This document shows, one piece after another, positions 8,458 to 17,068 of a stretch of DNA of 64,000 nucleotides. The stretch spans positions 1 to 64,000 of the forward strand of contig NZ_MUJK01000018.1 in the NCBI RefSeq assembly GCF_002906155.1, read 5' to 3'. A program made the translations under genes and the position numbers. Source of the stretch: Pseudomonas laurylsulfativorans. Lineage in GTDB: Bacteria; Pseudomonadota; Gammaproteobacteria; Pseudomonadales; Pseudomonadaceae. Every line of letters begins with the position of its first letter. The stretch's first letter is position 1. Under the pieces are notes generated by a model. That model was not told where the DNA came from. It made no database searches and saw only the letters and a list, made by a program, of their open reading frames with translations.

Positions 8458-9818
8458 TGCACGTCCTCCACGGCGATCAGTTTCGACTGCTCGGCCGCCA
8501 GGGCCTTGAGCATGGTCTGCTGCCAGTACTTGTGTTGCAGCACGAACAGGCCTTCGTCTTCGGTGCGCACGCCACTGAGCAGCGGGTGCAGGTCGATCTC
8601 TTTGGCGGCTTCGTCTGCACCTTCGATCCAGTGCTCGGCACCCCGGGACATGTCGTTCCAGGTGGTGACGCTGCCCTGGTAGCTGGTCTGGCAGGAACGG
8701 AATTCCTCCAGATCGTCCGGCGTGGCCATGCCGCTGACGTTGAAGAAATCCTCGTACTGGCGAATCCGGCTCGACCGGGCGTGGTCGCTCTCGCCTTTCG
8801 GGGCGATGCAGTAGATGGTGATTTCCGTGCGGTTGACCGAAATCGGCCGGGCGATGCGGATCTGCGAGCTGAACTGGTCCATCAGGTACACGTTCGGGTA
8901 CAGACACAGATTGCGCGAGTTCTCGATCATCCAGTCGGCGCGGGCCTTGCCGAAGTCTTGGGCCAGCTCATCGCGGCGCTCGTACAGCGGACGGTCCTCG
9001 GGGTTGGCCCAACGGGTCCAGAGCAGCATGTGGCCCTTGTCGAAGGAATAGAAACCGCCGCCCTGCTTGGCCCAGCTGCCGGCGCTCATGGTCGGGTTGC
9101 TGTCACCGGCCTCGCGCTGCTTGCGCTGGTTCTGGGTGGCCGCGTAGTTCCAGTGAACCGAGCTGACGTGGTAGCCATCGGCACCGTTTTCGGCGGTGAG
9201 TTTCCAGTTGCCTTCGTAGATGTAGCTCGAAGAACCGCGCAGCACTTCCAGGCCATCGGCGGACTGGTCGACGATCATGTCGATGATCTTCGCCGATTCG
9301 CCCAGGTGCTCGACCAGCGGCAATACATCGGCCTTGAGGCTGCCGAACAGGAAACCGCGATAGGACTCGAAACGCGCCACCTTGGTCAGGTCGTGGGAGC
9401 CTTCGCAGTTGAAGCTCGAAGGATAGCCGGCGTTGGCCGGGTCTTTGACTTTCAGCAGCTTGCCGGAGTTGTTGAAGGTCCAGCCGTGGAACGGACAGGT
9501 GTAGGAGCTCTTGTTGCCGGACTTGTGCCGGCACAGGGTCGCGCCGCGATGACTGCAGGCGTTGATGAAGGCGTTGAGCACACCGTCCTTGTTGCGCGCG
9601 ATGAAGATCGACTGGCGCCCCATGGTGGTGGTGTAGAAATCGTTGATGTTGGGGATCTGGCTTTCGTGGGCCAGATAGAGCCAGTTGCCTTCGAAGATGT
9701 GTTCCATCTCCAGGTCGAACAACCGGGGGTCGGTGAACATCTCGCGCTTACAGCGATAGAGGCCCTGCTCGGGATCGTCTTCAAGCAGGGAATGCAAATA
9801 TTCGGGTCGCAGGGTCAT
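8454..9818 (-). CDS. benA: Benzoate 1,2-dioxygenase large subunit BenA
   Basis: 454 residues, catalytic alpha subunit that cis-dihydroxylates benzoate. The Rieske [2Fe-2S] site is C88-x-H90 and C108-x2-H111 (ACSHRGATLC, TCPFHGW). The mononuclear iron ligands are in ENGADGYHVSSVHW (H-x4-H, about residue 215), with a downstream Asp. GGAGG lies 8 bases before the ATG at 9818. First gene of the ben operon, under the double BenR operator at 9883-9918. Confidence 0.95.
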   Translation of the reverse strand: MTLRPEYLHSLLEDDPEQGLYRCKREMFTDPRLFDLEMEHIFEGNWLYLAHESQIPNINDFYTTTMGRQSIFIARNKDGVLNAFINACSHRGATLCRHKSGNKSSYTCPFHGWTFNNSGKLLKVKDPANAGYPSSFNCEGSHDLTKVARFESYRGFLFGSLKADVLPLVEHLGESAKIIDMIVDQSADGLEVLRGSSSYIYEGNWKLTAENGADGYHVSSVHWNYAATQNQRKQREAGDSNPTMSAGSWAKQGGGFYSFDKGHMLLWTRWANPEDRPLYERRDELAQDFGKARADWMIENSRNLCLYPNVYLMDQFSSQIRIARPISVNRTEITIYCIAPKGESDHARSSRIRQYEDFFNVSGMATPDDLEEFRSCQTSYQGSVTTWNDMSRGAEHWIEGADEAAKEIDLHPLLSGVRTEDEGLFVLQHKYWQQTMLKALAAEQSKLIAVEDVQ

Positions 9819-9882
9819 GGCCGCCGCCTCCATTGTTATTGTTCAGGCAGGGGTCATGCTAGGACGGGGCGACGGGGCGGAG

Positions 9883-9918
9883 TATCCGCGGGGTGCAGAC
9901 CTTTATCCGTTTTGTGCA
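9883..9918 (-). promoter_or_regulatory. Double BenR/XylS operator of the benABCD promoter
   Basis: On the minus strand the sequence reads TGCA-N6-GGATA, six bases, TGCA-N6-GGATA: two perfect copies of the XylS/BenR recognition element TGCA-N6-GGNTA at the canonical 21-base spacing. The benA-proximal copy would overlap the -35 element, as in the TOL Pm promoter, and TAGCAT (minus strand, 9857-9862) fits a -10 box. BenR with benzoate is the expected activator. Confidence 0.9.
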
Positions 9919-9946
9919 GGGCGAATTCGAGAGGGCAACGCTAAAT

Positions 9947-10069
9947 CTGTGGCGAGGGGGCTTGCCCCCGTTGGGCCGCGAAGCGGCCCCGGCACTCTAT
10001 CTGGATTACTGCTTCGTCCGGAATTACGGTTGCTGCGCAACCGAACGGGGGCAAGCCCCCTCGCCACAG
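9947..10069. repeat. REPIN (CTGTGGCGAGGGGGC class) between benA and benR
   Basis: Inverted pair GTGGCGAGGGGGCTTGCCCCCGTT and its partner ending CCCCCTCGCCACAG around a spacer. It belongs to a different REP family from those at 4830 and 6820 (GTAGGAGCGAGC class). Confidence 0.85.
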
Positions 10070-10100
10070 CAAGCCCCTGTCCACAGGTTGTGCGGTGAAC

Positions 10101-11060
10101 TCAATGCCGACGCTTGAGGGTATCGGACGGCAACTCGCCGAACTGTTTGCGGTAGCTGTCGGAGAACCGGCCCAGGTGCAGGAAGCCGTAGTCCATGGCC
10201 ACTTCGGTGATGTTGCGCACGTTGCAGGTCGGGTCGCTCAGGCAGGCATTGATGCGTTCCAGGCGTTTCTGGCGCAGGTAGTTTTTCGGCGTAAGGCCGG
10301 CATTGCGCTCGAACAATCCGTACAGCGAACGCAGGCTCATGTGGGCCTGGCGTGCCAGTGCTTCGCTGTCGATGTCCTGCTTGAGGTGATTGGCGATGTA
10401 ATCGGCAATCGCCTCGAAGGTGGCCGTCTGCGAGCCCGGTTCGAGGCGGCAGACATTGGTTTTCATCAGGCTGAGCATCTTGCTGACGATGATCTGCGTG
10501 TAATGCTCCTGCACCCTGGGAATCTGCTCGGTGGATTCGGCCTCCTGACAGATCATTGCCAGCAGGTTGACGAAACCTTCCAGCTCATTGAGCTGATAAC
10601 GGTTTTCCAGAAACCTCACGCCCTGCTCCGGATAGCGCCAGCGCTGCTCATCGCAGACCGATTCAAACAAGCGGGTCGGGACTTTGAGGATGAATTTTTC
10701 GCAATCGGCGGAATAGGTCAGGTCCACCGGATCGTCGGGATTGATCAGCAGCAATTCGCCGGGGGCGAAGTAATGCTCCTGGCCGTGGCCGCGCCACAGG
10801 CAATTGCCGCGCAGCAGCACTTGCAGGTGATAGATGCTGTCCAGCGCACCGGACGTCACACGCACACTGGCGCCGTAGCTGATGCGGCACAGGTCGAGGC
10901 TGGCGAACTTGCGATGATCAAGGCTGGCCAGCGGACTGCCGGCACGGGGCATGAGAATGCAGTGGTTACCGACGTGCTGATTGACATAGCCCGACACCGC
11001 GTAAGGGTCGGCACGGTCGAATACTCTGCTGCGCTGACTCAACAGTTGAGCTTGCATCAT
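10101..11060 (-). CDS. benR: AraC/XylS-type activator BenR
   Basis: 319 residues. The N-terminal ligand/dimer domain includes GHGQEHYFAPGELLLINPD, and the C-terminal double helix-turn-helix spans about residues 215-315 (ALARQAHMSLRSLYGLFERN, then VRNITEVAMDYGFLHLGRFS). High resemblance to XylS/BenR indicates a benzoate-responsive activator of benABCD; the operator upstream of benA supports this directly. It is a separate unit on the same strand as benA, flanked by REPINs on both sides. Confidence 0.9.
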   Translation of the reverse strand: MMQAQLLSQRSRVFDRADPYAVSGYVNQHVGNHCILMPRAGSPLASLDHRKFASLDLCRISYGASVRVTSGALDSIYHLQVLLRGNCLWRGHGQEHYFAPGELLLINPDDPVDLTYSADCEKFILKVPTRLFESVCDEQRWRYPEQGVRFLENRYQLNELEGFVNLLAMICQEAESTEQIPRVQEHYTQIIVSKMLSLMKTNVCRLEPGSQTATFEAIADYIANHLKQDIDSEALARQAHMSLRSLYGLFERNAGLTPKNYLRQKRLERINACLSDPTCNVRNITEVAMDYGFLHLGRFSDSYRKQFGELPSDTLKRRH

Positions 11061-11117
11061 CGGGTCACTCTCATTGTTGTTATGAGTTGCGTCGTTTCAT
11101 TCTAGAACCGAAACACC

Positions 11118-11217
11118 TGTAGGAGCGAGCTTGCTCGCGATGGTCTCGAGAACACCGCGTTTAGCCAGTAAACACGCGTTATCGTTAACGACCATCGCGA
11201 GCAGGCTCGCTCCTACA
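11118..11217. repeat. REPIN between benR and catA
   Basis: TGTAGGAGCGAGCTTGCTCGCGATGG and its inverted partner with a spacer (AAACACGCGTTATCGTTAACG) that is nearly the same as that of the REPIN at 4830, so the two are recent relatives. Confidence 0.85.
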
Positions 11218-11228
11218 GGGTTTTGCGA

Positions 11229-12158
11229 TCAGTCTTCCAGTGCACGGACCCGCTCGTGGCGTTGTTGCTCTTGCGGCTGGGCAGACGACTGCAGGGTGAA
11301 ATCGAAGTCGATTTCGGCAAAGCGACCGCTCACGCCATGGGCCGCCGCACGCTGCTGATCGTCACTGAAGGTGATTTTGGCGATCAGCTCGTCGCGGGTG
11401 GCGTAGGCGAAATCGTCGTGCAGGTATTGATCGCCGTCGAGGTTGATCTGGGTGGTCAGGTGGCGATGATCCGGCGCGGAAATGAAGAAGTGCACGTGCG
11501 CCGGGCGCTGGCCATGACGGCCCAGTTGATCGAGCAGTTGCTGGGTCGGACCATCCGGTGGGCAGCCATAACCCGACGGCACGATGCTGCGGAAACGATA
11601 GCGGCCTTCGGCATCGGTGACGATGCGCCGACGCAGGTTGAACTCCGATTGCGTGGTATCGAAGTACGAGTAGGTGCCACCGGTATTGGCGTGCCAGACG
11701 TCTACGACGGCGCCAGCCAAAGGTTCGCCAGCGGTGTTGAACACGCGGCCTTGCATGAACAGGGTCACGCCCGGATCGACGCCATCGTCGAGGCGCGCTT
11801 CGCCCTCGGACAACGGCGCACCGGCAACATACAGCGGGCCTTCGATGGTGCGCGGGGTGCCGCCGGATTTGCCGGCCTGTTCGTCTTCGGCATCCATCAG
11901 CAAGTCGAGGTAGTGCTCAAGGCCGACACCGGCCACCAGCAGCCCGGCTTCCTGGCGCGCACCCAACACGTTGAGGTAGTTGACGGCTTTCCAGAACTCT
12001 TCCGGAGTCACGGCCAGGTCTTCGATGATGTTCACCGAGTCACGCAGGATGCGGTAGACCAACGCCTTGGTCCGTGGATTGCCAGCGTCATTGAGCAGGC
12101 CGCTGGCTTCTTCGAGAAATTTCTGGACTTCGGCAGTGTGGGAAATCTTGACGTTCAT
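11229..12158 (-). CDS. catA: Catechol 1,2-dioxygenase CatA
   Basis: 309 residues, intradiol non-heme Fe(III) dioxygenase that cleaves catechol to cis,cis-muconate. The helical dimer/linker region precedes the catalytic beta domain with PLYVAGAPLSEGEARLD, VDVWHANTGGTYSYFD, IVPSGYGCPPDGPTQ and RPAHVHFFIS; the last holds the two iron-binding histidines, and the tyrosine ligands lie in the first and third segments. Last gene of a leftward catB-catC-catA unit, 55 bases after catC. Confidence 0.95.
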   Translation of the reverse strand: MNVKISHTAEVQKFLEEASGLLNDAGNPRTKALVYRILRDSVNIIEDLAVTPEEFWKAVNYLNVLGARQEAGLLVAGVGLEHYLDLLMDAEDEQAGKSGGTPRTIEGPLYVAGAPLSEGEARLDDGVDPGVTLFMQGRVFNTAGEPLAGAVVDVWHANTGGTYSYFDTTQSEFNLRRRIVTDAEGRYRFRSIVPSGYGCPPDGPTQQLLDQLGRHGQRPAHVHFFISAPDHRHLTTQINLDGDQYLHDDFAYATRDELIAKITFSDDQQRAAAHGVSGRFAEIDFDFTLQSSAQPQEQQRHERVRALED

Positions 12159-12213
12159 TTTGAAGGGTTCCTCATCTTGTAATTATTAGCGTAGCGAGCT
12201 GAACAGGCTGGGC

Positions 12214-12504
12214 TCAGCGGTCATCGTCACGGATGGAAGAAGGATGCCGGCACATCGCGTCGATTTCGATGGCCATGTACGGGAACAGGGGCAATTGCAT
12301 CAGCAGGTCATGCAGTTCCTGAACGCTGTCGACATCGAACACGCTGTAGTTGGCGTAGTGCCCGGCGATGCGCCACAGATGGCGCCACTTGCCCTGCTCT
12401 TGCAGGCGCTGGGCGAGGGTTTTCTCGTCCGCCTTCAATTTGGCGGCCGCTTCGGGATTCATGTCGACCGGCAGGTTCACGGTCATTTTTACGTGGAACA
12501 GCAT
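12214..12504 (-). CDS. catC: Muconolactone delta-isomerase CatC
   Basis: 96 residues, decameric enzyme converting muconolactone to beta-ketoadipate enol-lactone. The start MLFHVKMTVNLPVDM and the HLWRIAGHYANYSVFDVDS segment are diagnostic of CatC. The ATG at 12504 is preceded by a GAGGAG ribosome-binding site, 10 bases after catB. An upstream extension of the frame into catB is not used. Confidence 0.94.
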   Translation of the reverse strand: MLFHVKMTVNLPVDMNPEAAAKLKADEKTLAQRLQEQGKWRHLWRIAGHYANYSVFDVDSVQELHDLLMQLPLFPYMAIEIDAMCRHPSSIRDDDR

Positions 12505-12514
12505 AATGCTCTCC

Positions 12515-13663
12515 TCAGGCTTGATGAATGGCTGTGGATGTCTTGTCGCGGCGGAAGAACGCCAGGCGCTCTTCATCCAGGCTCAGGCCCAGGCCCGGTG
12601 TCTTCGGTACGTGCAGTTCAAAATCGCGATACACCAGCGGTTCGCTGAGAATGTCTTCGGTCAGCAGCAACGGGCCGAACAGCTCGGTGTCCCACGCCAG
12701 TTTGTTCAGGGTGACAAAGGCATGGGCCGAAGCCATGGTGCCCAAGCCACCTTCAAGCATGGTGCCGCCGTACAGGGCAATGCCGGCCGCTTCGGCGATA
12801 GAAGCGGTACGCAATACAGCACGCGGGCCACCGTTCTTGGCGATCTTCAGGGCGAACACCGAGGCTGCGCCTTCGCGGGCCAGGTTGAACGCATCCTCCA
12901 CGCATTCGATGGATTCGTCGGCCATGATCGGCGCCGGGCTCATGGCGTTCAGGCGGGCCATGCCGGCGCGGTTGTTACGCGAGATCGGTTGCTCGATCAG
13001 GTCGATGCCGTTGGTACCGAGGATCCGGCAGGCACGAATCGCAACGGCTTCGTCCCAGGCCTGGTTGACGTCGACCCGCACACTGGCGCGATCACCCAGG
13101 GCTTTCTTGATCGCAATGACGTGGGCCAGGTCACGATTGACCTCCCCGGCACCGATCTTCAGTTTGAAGATGCGGTGGCGGCGCAGGTCGAGCATTTTTT
13201 CCGCTTCGGCGATGTCTTTTTCGGTGTCGCCGCTGGCCAGGGTCCAGGCCACCGGCAGCGCGTCACGTACGCGGCCGCCAAGCAACTCACTGACCGGCAG
13301 ACCGAGGCGTTTGCCCTGGGCGTCGAGCAATGCGGTTTCGATACCGGATTTGGCGAAGGTGTTGCCACGGATGCTGCGCTCCAGGCGCAACATGGCGGCA
13401 TTGACGTTGCCGCTGTCCTGGCCGATCAACAGCGGCGCGAAATGCGTGTCGATGTTGGTCTTGATGCTGTCCGGGCTTTCATTGCCGTAGGCCAGGCCAC
13501 CGATGGTGGTGGATTCGCCGATGCCTTCGATGCCGTCGGCGCAACGCACGCGAATGATCACCAGGGTCTGGTTCTGCATGGTGTGCATCGCCAGCTTGTG
13601 CGGGCGGATGGTTGGCAGATCGACGATGATCGTCTCGATCGACTCAATGGCGGTTGCAAGCAT
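12515..13663 (-). CDS. catB: Muconate cycloisomerase I CatB
   Basis: 382 residues, enolase-superfamily enzyme that lactonises cis,cis-muconate to (+)-muconolactone with Mn2+. The start MLATAIESIETIIVDLPTIR aligns with CatB N-termini; the frame is open 43 codons further up but through the catR-catB control region. Catalytic lysine in FKLKIGAGE, metal ligands in RVDVNQAWDE, DLIEQPI and IMADESIE. First gene of catBCA, divergent from catR. Confidence 0.94.
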   Translation of the reverse strand: MLATAIESIETIIVDLPTIRPHKLAMHTMQNQTLVIIRVRCADGIEGIGESTTIGGLAYGNESPDSIKTNIDTHFAPLLIGQDSGNVNAAMLRLERSIRGNTFAKSGIETALLDAQGKRLGLPVSELLGGRVRDALPVAWTLASGDTEKDIAEAEKMLDLRRHRIFKLKIGAGEVNRDLAHVIAIKKALGDRASVRVDVNQAWDEAVAIRACRILGTNGIDLIEQPISRNNRAGMARLNAMSPAPIMADESIECVEDAFNLAREGAASVFALKIAKNGGPRAVLRTASIAEAAGIALYGGTMLEGGLGTMASAHAFVTLNKLAWDTELFGPLLLTEDILSEPLVYRDFELHVPKTPGLGLSLDEERLAFFRRDKTSTAIHQA

Positions 13664-13725
13664 TTCGATACCCGTCAGGTTCTTGAAGTTCTGGAATCGA
13701 TTCTCGTACGGCTTTTTTTGCGATG

Positions 13726-13764
13726 CCAATATAGAATTGGTCTGACTTGATACCTTTAAGGTAT
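13726..13764. promoter_or_regulatory. CatR operator region between catB and catR
   Basis: ATACCTTTAAGGTAT at 13750-13764 is a perfect ATAC-N7-GTAT inverted repeat, the recognition site of CatR/CatM/BenM-type LysR regulators. A second imperfect dyad CCAAT-ATAGA-ATTGG at 13726-13740 lies 24 bases nearer catB, the spacing expected of a recognition site plus activation site on one DNA face. Confidence 0.85.
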
Positions 13765-13790
13765 GCAACCGATCCGCGTCTGGAGGCTCC

Positions 13791-14678
13791 ATGGAACTGC
13801 GTCACCTGCGTTATTTCCAGGTATTGGCTCAAACCCTCAACTTCACCCGCGCCGCCGAGCTGCTACACATCGCCCAACCGCCCCTGAGCCGGCAGATCCA
13901 GCAATTGGAGGACGAACTGGGGGTGATGTTGCTGGAACGTGGCCGACCGCTGAAGTTGACCGACGCCGGACGGTTTTTCCACGAGCACTCCACCGCCCTG
14001 CTCGAACAATTGAACAAGGTCTGCGACAACACAAAGCGTATCGGGCTGGGTGAGAAAACCTGGCTGGGTATCGGTTTTGCGCCGTCGACACTGTATGGCG
14101 TGCTACCGGAACTGATCCGACGGCTGCGCAGTGGCGAGCCGCTGGAGCTGGAACTGGGGCTTTCGGAAATGACCACCCTGCAACAGGTGCAGGCGTTGAA
14201 GGCCGGGCGCATCGACATCGGTTTCGGCCGGATCCGTATCGACGACCCGGCCATCGTCCAGACCGTGCTCACCGAGGACCGCCTGGTCGCCGCCCTGCCC
14301 GCCGGTCATCCGTTACTCGCCGGCCCCATCAGCCTGCGGGAACTGGCCAGGGAACCCTTTGTGCTGTACCCCGGCAATCCACGGCCGAGTTACGCCGACC
14401 ATGTGATCGCGCTGTTTGAGTCCTATGGCGTGAGCATCCACGTGGCGCAATGGACCAACGAACTGCAAACGGCGATCGGTCTGGTGGGGGCAGGAATCGG
14501 GGTCACGCTGGTACCGGCCTCGGTGCAATTGTTGCACCGCGACGACATCGGCTTCACCCCGCTACTGGAAGACAACGCCACTTCGCCGATCATTCTCAGC
14601 CGACGGGTGGGCGATATGTCGCCGGGGTTGAACCATTGTTTGCGGATGATTGATGAACTGTTGCCGCCCGCAGCTTAA
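13791..14678 (+). CDS. catR: LysR-type regulator CatR
   Basis: 295 residues. The N-terminal winged helix-turn-helix is MELRHLRYFQVLAQTLNFTRAAELLHIAQPPLSRQIQQLE in two parts, the hallmark of the CatR/BenM/ClcR branch; the effector domain follows (GIGFAPSTLYGVLPELIRRL, ALPAGHPLLAG). It would activate catBCA in response to cis,cis-muconate. A GGAG site lies 5 bases before the ATG. Divergent from catB over the operator at 13726-13764. Confidence 0.92.
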   Translation: MELRHLRYFQVLAQTLNFTRAAELLHIAQPPLSRQIQQLEDELGVMLLERGRPLKLTDAGRFFHEHSTALLEQLNKVCDNTKRIGLGEKTWLGIGFAPSTLYGVLPELIRRLRSGEPLELELGLSEMTTLQQVQALKAGRIDIGFGRIRIDDPAIVQTVLTEDRLVAALPAGHPLLAGPISLRELAREPFVLYPGNPRPSYADHVIALFESYGVSIHVAQWTNELQTAIGLVGAGIGVTLVPASVQLLHRDDIGFTPLLEDNATSPIILSRRVGDMSPGLNHCLRMIDELLPPAA

Positions 14679-14702
14679 GGAAATAGAACAGGTGGTGATC
14701 AC

Positions 14703-14835
14703 CTGTGGCGAGGGAGCTTGCTCCCGCTGGGGCGCGCAGCGGCCCTAAAAGCCATTGCGCGGTTATGCTGAAATGAACGTATGAGCTTTTTGGGGCTGCT
14801 GCGCAGCCCAGCGGGAGCAAGCTCCCTCGCCACAG
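14703..14835. repeat. REPIN (CTGTGGCGAGGGAGC class)
   Basis: Inverted CTGTGGCGAGGGAGCTTGCTCCCGCTGG pair around a spacer, 25 bases after catR. It is the only recognisable content of 14679-14870. Confidence 0.85.
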
Positions 14836-14870
14836 CAAGCGCCCTTACCACAGGTCAGTGTCCACCGGAT

Positions 14871-15110
14871 TCAACCCGCGAAGGCCCGGCGTCCTGCCTT
14901 CATCTCGGTGCGCAACTCACCGACAAAATCGGAGATGGCGCGCACGCTGGTCAGTTCGGCTGTCGAAACGCCACTGATCAACAGCTCTACCCGCCCGGTG
15001 ACGGGCTCGTAGACTTCGATGCGCAGCAGTCCAAGACTCTCCGTGCATTCGCACGACATCGGCTCAAAACCGGACTCTACGATGTTGCAAAGCACTGAAA
15101 TCGGAACCAT
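14871..15110 (-). CDS. DUF1652 family small protein
   Basis: 79 residues with the Pseudomonas DUF1652 pattern: an IVESGFEPMSCECT opening, IEVYEPVTGRVELLISGVSTAELTS in the middle, and an R-AISDFVGELRTEM helix at the end. The family is common in Pseudomonas and has no known function. No signal peptide. GAGG lies about 8 bases before the ATG. Confidence 0.72.
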   Translation of the reverse strand: MVPISVLCNIVESGFEPMSCECTESLGLLRIEVYEPVTGRVELLISGVSTAELTSVRAISDFVGELRTEMKAGRRAFAG

Positions 15111-15229
15111 GGCCGGGGCCTCGGCGACAGTTGATCGGATTGGATCCGTCTCAGCATAGTTACACTTTCCGACACTGCAACAGAATCATTCGCAATGAGT
15201 GTTATCCGGCTCTCATTTTCTGCAGGTTT

Positions 15230-16129
15230 TTAACGGGCGTTTGCGCCCCAGATCCAGTTCCAGAACCCCGGCAACTCGACTGGCTGCGAACCGTCGCGCA
15301 CGGTTCGCGCCATGGCGGCCCGCAGCAATGCGGCCTGATCCTCGTAAAACGGCTTGTCCGCGGTTTTCACCCCGGTCTCCCGGGCGCTGTCGAGCAGTAT
15401 CTGCAAGTATTCACGGGTATGCCGGGCGGTATAACGGTTGAGGTCGTGGAAGGTCACCACCACCGGAATCACTCCATCGACCACCGGCAGTTCGCCACGG
15501 GCAATGCGTTCGCGCACTTCGGACATCGAGCGCAGCATGTGCGAGCGGCGCCGGGGGCTGGCGTTGAAGCCCCAGATCTTGCCGTCATTGGCGCTCAAGT
15601 CCGTCAGCAATACGTGCAGGCCATGCTGCTGATAAGCGGCGAAGGTGCGTTTGTCGTAGTTCCAGAATGGCGGACGCAACAGGATTGGGGGGGCGCCGGT
15701 AATCACCGCGATGTCGGCACTGCCATCAGCGAGGGCCTGTTCCAGCACCTGCGGCTCGAGCGAGCGATGATTGGTGTGCCAGGGCGTCGCCGTGTGAAAG
15801 CCCAGGATATGACCTTCGGCGTGTTCGCGCCGCATGATCTCCCGGCCCAACTCACTGCCACCTGCTCGCGGTGCCCGGGTTTGCACGAAGAACACAGCCT
15901 TGATCCCCGGTTGCAGCGGGTTTTGCGCCAGGCTCTCAAGCACCGTGACGGTCGGATTCCACCAGCTCGATGCACTGGGGCCGTCGTCGAAGGTCAGAAG
16001 AAAGCGGATCGGTGGTTGTGCACTCAGACGCTGTTCGGTCTGCGCGGTCATTTCGATGGGAGCCGCAATGCACCCCAGCAGACCAACTGCCATGGCGCAT
16101 ACCGTTAAAACCTTGAACAAGTGCTTCAT
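15230..16129 (-). CDS. Polysaccharide deacetylase family lipoprotein
   Basis: 299 residues. A signal peptide ends in the lipobox VGLLGC (Cys20). The mature part has the NodB-homology start IRFLLTFDDGPSASSW with the catalytic/metal-binding DD pair, a later HILGFHTATPWHTNH for the metal-binding H-x3-H, and PPILLRPPFWNYDKR for the R-P-P motif. These enzymes remove N-acetyl groups from surface or wall polysaccharides; the substrate is not evident. Monocistronic and convergent with the DUF1652 gene side. Confidence 0.82.
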   Translation of the reverse strand: MKHLFKVLTVCAMAVGLLGCIAAPIEMTAQTEQRLSAQPPIRFLLTFDDGPSASSWWNPTVTVLESLAQNPLQPGIKAVFFVQTRAPRAGGSELGREIMRREHAEGHILGFHTATPWHTNHRSLEPQVLEQALADGSADIAVITGAPPILLRPPFWNYDKRTFAAYQQHGLHVLLTDLSANDGKIWGFNASPRRRSHMLRSMSEVRERIARGELPVVDGVIPVVVTFHDLNRYTARHTREYLQILLDSARETGVKTADKPFYEDQAALLRAAMARTVRDGSQPVELPGFWNWIWGANAR

Positions 16130-16333
16130 GTTTTGCCTTGGGTCAGACCATCACGGTCACGCTTCAATTGGCCAGAATCCTTCACCGGATCATCCGTCCT
16201 TACCCCCATTGGGCGGCGGGTCGAGGTTGGATAGGGTACACAGGGTTTGGTTCCGGTGCTTGCCAGGCCCGTTTCGTCGCGAGCTACTAAACTGAAATCT
16301 CCGGTCAGAGCGTCTCAACCAGAGTGTCAGGCC

Positions 16334-17014
16334 ATGTGTGGACGACTGTCGCAATACCGCGGGATTCACGACTTCGTGGCGGTGCTGAGCATCCCCGACG
16401 CGCTGATCAACCACGTCGGCAACGAACCCCTGGCGCACTATAACGCCGCGCCCACCACGCAACTTGCCCTGCTGCATCTGGAGAATGAGCGGCTGCATGC
16501 CGACGCCGTGCGCTGGGGTTGGCGCCCGCACTGGGCGACGGACCGCGTGGCACCGATCAATGCCCGGGTCGAGAAGGTCGCCCACGGTCCTTACTTCCGG
16601 GCAGTCTGGCCGCATCGCGCGATCTGCCCGATTGATAACTGGTTCGAATGGGTCGACGCCGGTGACGGCAACAAACAACCGTGGTTGATTCGGCGGCGGG
16701 ATCGCAAGCCGGTTTTTTGCGCGGCGATCGGCCAATACCCCGTTGGCGGAGCCCCGCACAGAGAGCACGACGGTTTCGTCATCTTAACGGCCGACAGCGC
16801 AGGTGGCATGCTTGACGTGCATGACCGACGCCCGGTGGTGTTCTGCCCCGAACTGGCGCGGGAATGGCTGGACCCGGCCACGCCCAAGGAACGCGCCGAA
16901 GAAATGGCCTTATCCCAGGGCGAGGCCAGTGACGTATTCGAGTGGTACAAGGTCGACAAGGCCGTTGGCAATGTCAGGAACCAAAGTGCCGCGCTGATCA
17001 ATAAAGTTTCATGA
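16334..17014 (+). CDS. SRAP/YedK (HMCES-like) abasic-site processing protein
   Basis: 226 residues beginning MCGRLSQYRG. In this family the initiator methionine is removed and Cys2 forms a thiazolidine cross-link with abasic sites in single-stranded DNA, which makes the ATG at 16334 the correct start although the frame is open upstream. Other conserved parts are YNAAPTTQLALL, VAPINARVEKV, RAICPIDNWFEW (catalytic Glu), and the late LTADSAGGMLDVHDRRPV with the active-site histidine. Role: protection of ssDNA gaps. Confidence 0.9.
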   Translation: MCGRLSQYRGIHDFVAVLSIPDALINHVGNEPLAHYNAAPTTQLALLHLENERLHADAVRWGWRPHWATDRVAPINARVEKVAHGPYFRAVWPHRAICPIDNWFEWVDAGDGNKQPWLIRRRDRKPVFCAAIGQYPVGGAPHREHDGFVILTADSAGGMLDVHDRRPVVFCPELAREWLDPATPKERAEEMALSQGEASDVFEWYKVDKAVGNVRNQSAALINKVS

Positions 17015-17068
17015 ACTTATCAATAACGACAGTAAGGCAGTCATTAATAACATTCGTATATACGGGTA

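Noticed and set aside
8458..8907. N-terminal extension of the benB frame into benA
   Set aside because: Not protein-like; the ATG at 8457 gives the standard 162-residue BenB with ATGA coupling.
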